Source of the DNA: Sistotremastrum niveocremeum HHB9708 | Lineage: Eukaryota > Basidiomycota > Agaricomycetes > Sistotremastrales > Sistotremastraceae | DNA: 64,000 nt | Direction: 5' to 3' | NCBI GenBank assembly: GCA_001630475.1 | Contig: KV419400.1 | Location: forward strand, 868,940 to 932,939 | Shown: positions 57,399-64,000 of the stretch, one piece after another | Layout: each line of letters begins with the position of its first letter | How positions within the stretch are numbered: position 1 is the stretch's first letter | The notes under the pieces: generated by a model | The model's database searches: none | What the model saw: the letters and a program-made list of their open reading frames with translations, nothing else | Told to the model about the DNA's origin: nothing | Position numbers and translations under genes: made by a program

Positions 57399-60124
57399 AT
57401 GTCCGCGTCTCCAGAAGGCACCGAGCACTCTGACATCACCCCTCCGCCTGAAGAGCCTGCCCCAGTACCTCAATCTACCAGCCGAAGTGACTCTGATGCG
57501 GCTGCCAATGATATAATTTCCAACAGAGGTTTCAACCAGGACCCAAACTCACCGGACAAATCAGACACTGAACTACGACGGACTACTCGAAGTACAACTC
57601 GCGCTCAGGCAAACCATGTCCAGAGCCAAGATGTGATAAAGGCGGCAGCTCCTTTCGCCACCAAAAACACTGCTGCCGATACCGTCAATGCTTTGGCTGA
57701 ACCTCAGAGCACGGTCCAGGCGTTGCAAGCCATACCGTCAACTGCCCAAAAGCTTAGCACTCTCTTGACCAGTGTATCCGGCCAGGGTGCTGAGGATATT
57801 CTGTCTCTTGATCCTTCGGATCGTCTTGAAGGTTTCAAAGATCTGGAGTCTTGGGTCGATGGGTCTTTAGATATGTATAGAGTGAGTCCTTCGGCGGAAT
57901 CTTCTGTTAAATCTTACGTTTCGTGATAGCCGGAATTCAGGCCCATACTCTTCCCGATCTTCTGCCATTTCTATCTGGATTTGGTGCAGCTTGGCTTGCA
58001 AGAAAGCGGTGAGTACTATATGCTATTCCTCGGCTTAATCTAAGTGCGAGTAGCTACCAAATTTTTCAAGACTTTCTCGCCCTCATTGAAAGCAGTGCAC
58101 AACCCAACTCTGTACCATCTAGGGACATTGCTTCTTCCCGCTCATGTGCAGACAGATCTTCTGGCCCAACGCTTCCGAAATGAAAAATATGTCTTGAGGA
58201 TGTCGCGGTCAGGCTTCAGCCTCTTGATCGGGTGGCTCACAGAAGGTGTTGGAGGAGAAAGCGTCGGAGCAGGCGACGGTTTCACTGGAGAGCGAGGTAA
58301 ACGGGGTCGAGCATCGGTCATGCAGGTGGTGAACAACCATCTACGGTTTGACGGTAAGCCTCCCTTGTGCCTCATAGACTGCGACTCATGAGCATTCAGT
58401 CACCACTTCGAACGTAACCATGGTCCCAACATCTACATGGGAAGAATCAACTGGTCTTATCTCGTCACTCATCCCCAACGATGATTCCGGACAAAGTCAC
58501 CAAGAATCAAAGAGCTTCAATGCCGCTCAGGGGCCTTTAAAGCTTGGGCCTGCTCCTCTCGATGAAGGTCTGCAGCAAGAGACCGAAAGGGTCTTGAGGG
58601 AAGAAGCCATGTCAGATCCCATGGCCAACGCAACACTGTCTGCCGATCTACAGTATGTACGGCCCACTCCAGCACCCGGCCTGGTAGAACCTACCGCTGC
58701 TGATCTACTACCCGCTCCACCGACGTTCAAGACTGTTGATGTGCGCCGAGAAGTGGAACGCGTACGAGATACGCGTAAACGGATCCGTCTGGACCCTTCT
58801 CTTCATCAGGAAAGAGACCTGCTGGGCTTTGGTCCCCAAGCAAATATGGCCCGGGCACGGTCGTTACCGAGTATTGTCGCGTACACACTGCATGACACAG
58901 GAGATACGTACGTCTTACCAGCGTGAGGACCGTAACTATTCTCATTATAATGTAGGGCATCCTGTTTATCCTTCTCTCAAGACTCTACCCTCTTAGCTAC
59001 CGGCTTCACGGAGAGTTACATTCGACTATGGAACTTGAAAGGAGAAAAACTGAAAGGATACCGAAGTGATTTCCAAGAGTCGGCAGTCAAGGACTGTAAG
59101 TATTTCGAGATTTCTCCTGCCTCCTATTGATGCAATATCTTCAGCCGCTGGGCTGAGAAAATTGAAGGAACGGGGGGGTTCAACAACGCGAAAACTCATA
59201 GGCCATAGCGGACCTGTTTATTCCGTTGCCTTTGATCCTATCGGTGGCACTGCCAGTGCGCCGAGACATCTATTGTCAGCTTCAGCGGATCACACAGTGC
59301 GCCTCTGGTCCCTTGACACCATGACCAACGTCGTTGCCTATCGAGGGCACCAAGATCCAGTCTGGGATGTTCAGTGGAGTCCGATGGGGATTTATTTTGC
59401 TACTGCCAGCCGCGATCGAACAGCAAGACTTTGGTCTACTGACCGTATATACGCTCTAAGAATGTACGCTGGTCATCTTAGTGATGTAGAAGCGGTCAGG
59501 TTCCATCCAAACTCCCTATATCTTGCCACCGCATCCAGTGACTGGACATGTCGACTGTGGGATACTCAGAAAGGAAGTTGCGTTCGTGTCTTTGTGGGCC
59601 ACCAAGGTGTCGTGTCAACTCTCGCATTCTCACCGGACGGGAAGTATCTTGCGAGTGCCGGTGAGTGGTTTGGCCGACCAGTAGATCATCATTTAATCCT
59701 TGTAGGGGACGATCTTGCCATCAATCTCTGGGACTTGGGTTCCGGAAAGCGAATCAAGAAGATGACGGGGCATACCTCAACGATCCACTCACTAGCTTTT
59801 AGTGCCGAGAGCTCCCTTCTTGTGAGTGGCGGAGCAGATTGGACAGTGAGATGTTGGGATGTCAAGAGCCCAGGCGGGAAAGGTTCAAAGAACGGACTTC
59901 AAAATGACGGCCGCGTCAACGGCGCCTTGCCAATTGGCAATGAGAACGACATCGACAATAATGAGACGTATGTCTACCCCAACCCTATCTCAGTGACCTA
60001 AATGATTAACAACGAGTATAGTTCTGACCTGGTTACGACTTATCCCACCAAGCGCACACCTATTATCAATGTTCAATTCACTGCGCGTAATCTTTGCATG
60101 GTCGGTGGACCCTACATCTCGTGA
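57399..60124 (+). CDS. TAF5: TAF5, WD40 subunit of TFIID and SAGA
   Basis: Starts MSASPEGTEHSDITPPPEEP; a GTG-initiated frame extends four codons upstream and is not needed. The NTD2 domain reads LEGFKDLESWVDGSLDMYRP, EFRPILFPIFCHFYLDLVQL and TKFFKTFSPSLK, then FRNEKYVLRMSRSGFSLLIG. A hydrophilic linker follows (LGPAPLDEGLQQETERVLRE, ERVRDTRKRIRLDPSL). At least six WD repeats end it: HSGPVYSVAFDP, HLLSASADHTVRLWSLDTMT, HQDPVWDVQWSPMGIYFATA, SRDRTARLWSTDRIYALRMY, HQGVVSTLAFSPDGKYLASA and FSAESSLLVSGGADWTVRCW. TAF5 is a core scaffold of TFIID (and of SAGA in yeast). The tail TTYPTKRTPIINVQFTARNL then CMVGGPYIS is typical. An intron of 49 nt interrupts WD repeat 4-5 at YLASAG. Confidence 0.94.
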
Positions 60125-60379
60125 TGACCGCTCCCATTTGTTATAGTATTTAATCCTCGTATCTCTTGCCACTTGCTTTCTGCTCCTGTTTTGTATCTAA
60201 TACACCAGTATGATGTTCACGAGACCTTTTTCTTTATGAACCAAGAAATACAATGTACCGCCAGTTCGCTGTGCCACTGGATGTGATTATTCCTAACACT
60301 AATATGGGACAAGGACTACGACCAAGAGTCTTCTAGGCACGATGCCCCACAAACAATCCGTACAATATACACTCATAGC

Positions 60380-62470
60380 TTAGAAGTGTTCCTGAAGCAA
60401 ACAATTGAAGTCGAAGTAAGATGCCATCAAAGAAGGACGGTACCTTGGCAAATGTGAACTTGACGTTTGAGGTGCATGCCGCCATGGCCTCTTCTTTGAT
60501 CGCTTTGGCCAACACGCTTGGCTATTCAACACGTTAGTTACGGGAATGGAATATCATCTACAATAAACTTACTCCGCAGAAGTAGGCCTGAAGCAGGAGG
60601 TCAACACTAGTCTAGTAATAATCGAAAATTCACTCACTCCGACTTTGGTGACCAGCTGAGATTTGCTTCCAGGAAGATACTGACCAGACTCGATAGCTTG
60701 CCTGATTCGTCCAAAGATAGCCTTCCAGTCCGGTCGACCGTACATCGTGCGCGTGCGAAGCAAAGTCAAGGGGTCATAGTCGGCACCTGCATCGTTAACG
60801 GCAATATTCCACAACATGTCTTCGCTGATCTTTTGAGTCAGGTAAATATTGATGCGCAAAAAGTTGGCTTGACAGAAACGATTAGGGAGTCGATTCACAT
60901 AAGATCAAACGAGCTCACGATCGGTTTGCGCGGCTTCTACTTCTTGGAGCAGGCTTTGGAACCATCCGAAAGAAGGAGCATCGCGACAAATCCAGAAGAA
61001 CTCTACGCGGCGGAGAGAACCAAGATCTCCTCTGCGCTGACGATACCAAATATGCTTCAGAATCGAGGCGAAAGGAGTAACACCTGGAAAAAGCTTAGAA
61101 TAGTTCAAAAGAAGTATTCAAGCTCACGCACCAATACCAGCACCAACGAGAACTGCTACTTCAGCCTTGAATACATCTTCAGCTGGGGCACCATAGGGTC
61201 CATCAATGCGGACGACGGGGAGAGGTCTGGTACTGCTGGCTGGATCAAGCTCAACGAAGTCACCGCGGCCAAGGGCAGTAGTTGTCTTTTCATCTTTGTC
61301 GTATGCCTTCAGGGCGGCCTGGGTCATTGCCTGAACAACGCTGGGACCGGCACCAACTCGATCACCAAGAGCACGGGTCCAATCGCCGACTTGACGGATA
61401 TGCACGGAGACATAAGGATCTTCGGGTGCAGAAGTGATCGTGAACTACAATAACAATTAGTCTCAGTCCTTCAAAAATCTCTCAACCACTTACAGGATGC
61501 CATTGAAATTTGGACACATCAGGTACCTGGATGAAGAGCCATTGACCGGCAGTATATTTGAAGCTTGGTTTGACAATACGGAGCTCCATAGCGCCACTGG
61601 GATGGACCAAGAGTTTTGACAACTTAGTGGATCTGCGAGCACGAATTTCTCTATAAACTCGCTCGCCGAAATAGAGGATGCCGGGCCAGATAGTGAAGCG
61701 CCAGCTGAGGTATCCGAGACAATGATCGGTGGAGTAGAAAGGGAAGGTCGGGATGAAATCAGGTTGAGCAGTGTCTCGCACGAAACATCCAGTCGCGTGA
61801 GTATAGAGGCCGATCATGAAGAAGAAGGCCAAGTGGTGAGTGTACCAGAACGCCTCAAAGCACTGTGCACGAATTTTGTTGTGGGCAGTGGAATACATGA
61901 GCACAATGATGAGAAGCATGACATGACCCGTGATGCCACCAGGTTGAGTATAGTGAATCTCAAGTGCAGTCTGCTTGCGGATTTCTATGTCAAGGGGTCA
62001 GTTGGACATATCAGGATCGAATGAATGTACTGACGGGTTTGTTCGACTCTGATGAAATTGACATAATGAGCGGTAGTATGTACCATGGCCCAGAATGCCA
62101 TCTGATAAGCTACTTGTCGATGGAACCAGATATTTTCGTCGGCGGGGAACAACCATGCCAATTTTGGGCGAACAACTCGAATGATGTTGCGTAACATGGG
62201 AACTAAAATCATCCCTCCATCGAAGGCTAGAACAAGACCAGCACCTCGAGAGCTCCATACGGACCATTTGAGCGTGTTCAAACCAGCCAGTCTGGCATTG
62301 GTAGCCTGGCACCCGTTTCAATCACACTGACAACCCGAAAAAACTGTAAAATGTCGTACCTGACTGTGCCAGCCATACCCAAAGAGGAAGAAGTGCAGTC
62401 CGTACCAGATAACATTGAAACAAAGCTTCCTGGGCGTAAGGAACTCTCTGTGAAACCATGATTCGGGCAT
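60380..62470 (-). CDS. noxA: NADPH oxidase catalytic subunit NoxA (gp91phox-like)
   Basis: Starts MPESWFHRELLTPRKLCFNV and has no EF-hands, so it is the NoxA/NoxB type. The ferric-reductase membrane part includes NIIRVVRPKLAWLFPADENI, the haem histidines in FHRQVAYQMAFWAMVHTTAH, and the second pair in FEAFWYTHHLAFFFMIGLYT. The FAD-binding motif follows MELRIVKPSFKYTAGQWLFI and is HPFTITSAPEDPY. The NADPH motif is AEVAVLVGAGIGVTPFASIL, then RVEFFWICRDAPSFGWFQSL, RTRTMYGRPDWKAIFGRIRQ and a YFCGPSVLAKAIKEEA segment. A tiny last exon gives EHF and TAA at 60380-60382, the classic KEHF/KENF ending. It makes superoxide and is activated by Rac1 and NoxR; it is needed for sexual development and hyphal fusion in other fungi. 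Length about 550 residues is normal. Confidence 0.95.
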
Positions 62471-62837
62471 TGTAGACTCGAAATAATAAGGCGGGCAACG
62501 ACTATGTCTTTATTGAAAGGAAGAAATGTCGGTCCTGCCGATTAGTAGCGAAAGGAGGGAGATGTAAGTAAGGAGAGCGGGTCAGTCGCAGACTGGATGA
62601 TGGATGATAAGGAGAAGGTGTTGTGGATGCGCCCGAAACCATCATAGTGATATCGAAAATGGGAGCCATGCCAACCGTGACCGTACGCGACGCGGCCCCT
62701 GACAAACCGGACGCGTTCTGATTTTGTATTCCGATTTGATGCCCATGGTCAATTGCTACCAGACATCAAACCATCTAATTATATCGTACACTTGCTAACA
62801 AGAAAGAAAGCTATGTCAAATTATGGATCGGATACAC
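62471..62837. other. Intergenic: noxA promoter and MAD2 3' region
   Basis: These 367 bases hold no supported gene; they contain the noxA promoter and 5' leader and the MAD2 3' UTR. Confidence 0.6.
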
Positions 62838-63661
62838 TTATCCATCATAGCGATACGCCACCATCGCTTCAATTCGATGGACATCTGTGCTGAAGCTACG
62901 AAGCTTGACCTGTTGGCTTTTGCTAGCTTCGATAGCAAGAGGGTCTGTGTCAACCCATTCATCGGCAGGAACATCCGCAGACTCGGAGGTGTAAGCAAGA
63001 ATATTGAAAACTGTCGGTTCATCGACGATGGGCAAGAAAGTGACCGTCGACACGATTTGTTTCAGGATGTATCTGATCTCCTCTTGAATTTCGGATTCAG
63101 GCTTCGAATGAGTGCTGTTTTGTGTGAGCCAATGTCACCACAATTATGCCGAGTACATACGGCGCGCTTTCATCTGAGGGTGGTTCGGTAAGGGTTATGT
63201 CGAATACCCAACGTTCCAGGGTAGTGCGAGACTCTTTCGCTATGATCGCGAGAACCAGTTGGGTCACGGAACCAGTCAATAACCATTCTGCAACTCATTT
63301 CAACACCGCTGTCGCGCCTTTAGACTCCTCAACTCACTATTGACCTGCGCCAGGATCCTTTTCATTCGCTTCAGCAGAGCAACCACTGGATGGGGTGAAA
63401 CAAACCAACCGGTCGAGATAATTTTCAAGCGCAAGATCCTGGGTCACGAGCAATGTCTGGCCATATTTTTTAACCATATGAAAATCATCTGAAGGATAGA
63501 CGCCTCGCTGGAACAGAATGCTAGAACCGAGGCTCAGAAATAAGTGGCAAAAAGGCCGCAAATGAGGCTGACGTGTTGACAGCGTATTTGAAGAACTCTG
63601 TTACGAGCTGGGTCGATCCCTTGAGACTGATGTTGCCGCGAGTGGCTTGACGTTGGGCCAT
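62838..63661 (-). CDS. MAD2: Mad2, spindle-assembly checkpoint HORMA protein
   Basis: Starts MAQRQATRGNISLKGSTQLV, continuing TEFFKYAVNTILFQRGVYPS after a 51-nt-class intron. Then DDFHMVKKYGQTLLVTQDLA and LENYLDRLV, GSVTQLVLAIIAKESRTTLE with RWVFDI, and the C-terminal seatbelt SEIQEEIRYILKQIVSTVTF and LPIVDEPTVFNILAYTSESA then VDTDPLAIEASKSQQVKLRS with STDVHRIEAMVAYRYDG. The last block with KLRSFSTDVHRIEAMVAYR is the Mad2 hallmark. Mad2 converts between open and closed forms to bind Mad1 and Cdc20 at kinetochores. Length about 200 residues is normal. It is distinct in sequence from REV7 at the other end of the window. Confidence 0.95.
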
Positions 63662-64000
63662 AGTGTGCAGGTCGATGGATGCACCAAACAAGCCGGGACA
63701 ACAAAGTAAAGGTCACGTGGCGGCTCAATGCGTTGCCTAATTTAGCTTATTTCCTCAACAGTGCCGAAAGTCAAAAACGATCATGCTTCGCGATTTGTTA
63801 CAAGGAGATCGGTATCTATGTGTGCCCAACTGAGTCAGGAAACTATTTCCGCGGCCAGAAAGCTACCCCGCATCCGCATATATGTTCCCCGGCGATGGCT
63901 CACGGGAATTGACTTATCGAGTGCGCTTGAGGCGATCATAATGTTGAGCAATCAGAGCCGTCGCTTATCCGCCAGGCTTGCTTTCCTTTTTCATGAATGA
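63662..64000. other. Right-edge upstream region of MAD2, with one CACGTG
   Basis: No gene is supported. CACGTG lies at 63714-63719, some 53 bases upstream of the MAD2 start. A plus-strand frame (63761-64000) reaches near the window edge without a recognisable motif and could be part of a gene further right. Confidence 0.5.

Overview
The window is a gene-dense piece of nuclear chromosome from a filamentous fungus, most likely a basidiomycete (Agaricomycotina). The reasons are the intron style (most introns are 45-60 nt, several per gene, sitting between short exons), the short intergenic gaps, and the gene content: a plant/animal-type RAC1 GTPase, a NoxA-type NADPH oxidase, a basidiomycete-style secreted single-pass protein, and alpha-aminoadipate lysine genes. 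I cannot name the species. About 30 protein genes are supported. I saw no transposon, retroelement, rRNA, tRNA or CRISPR array. Coordinates run from start codon to stop codon and include introns; I inferred splice sites by eye from GT-AG (twice GC-AG) signals, reading frame and family conservation.

Layout. 1-9.6 kb: 3' end of a URC1-like gene (+), an ADCK/UbiB-type mitochondrial kinase (+), REV7 (-) head-to-head with a short-chain dehydrogenase (+), a TMEM256/DUF423 protein (-), RAC1 (-), ELP4 (-). 10-19 kb: a GIT1-like transporter, LYS1, a protein with three copies of an undescribed KL-x-FLG motif, and a CRAL-TRIO/RhoGAP protein, all +. 19-25.5 kb: an unknown membrane-type protein (-), IES1 of the INO80 complex (+), an Osh3-type oxysterol-binding protein (-). 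26-37.5 kb: GND1 (+), ACO2 (+), MSH1 (-), CDC11 septin (+). 37.7-54.1 kb: a MIT-domain protein, a CSC1/OSCA-type channel, VTA1, a tiny membrane protein and SLY1 (all -), a 62-residue MGCxSSK protein (+), SEC61 (-). 54.6-64 kb: a secreted single-pass protein (+), a PH-like-domain protein (-), TAF5 (+), noxA (-), MAD2 (-).

Most genes are unrelated housekeeping functions, and no biosynthetic cluster or new multi-gene system is visible. Some functional themes recur: RAC1, a RhoGAP and noxA belong to one signalling module (Rac-driven superoxide production at growing tips, with septin CDC11 at the same sites). VTA1 and the MIT-domain protein both point to ESCRT-III/Vps4 work. REV7 and MAD2 are both HORMA-domain proteins. 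LYS1 and ACO2 both serve lysine synthesis. SEC61, SLY1 and the Osh3-like protein act at the ER/Golgi. The most novel-looking items are the small MGCTSSK protein, the three-motif protein at 14.4-16.4 kb, the unknown protein whose possible start codon lies 7 nt from that of IES1, and the two GC-AG introns.
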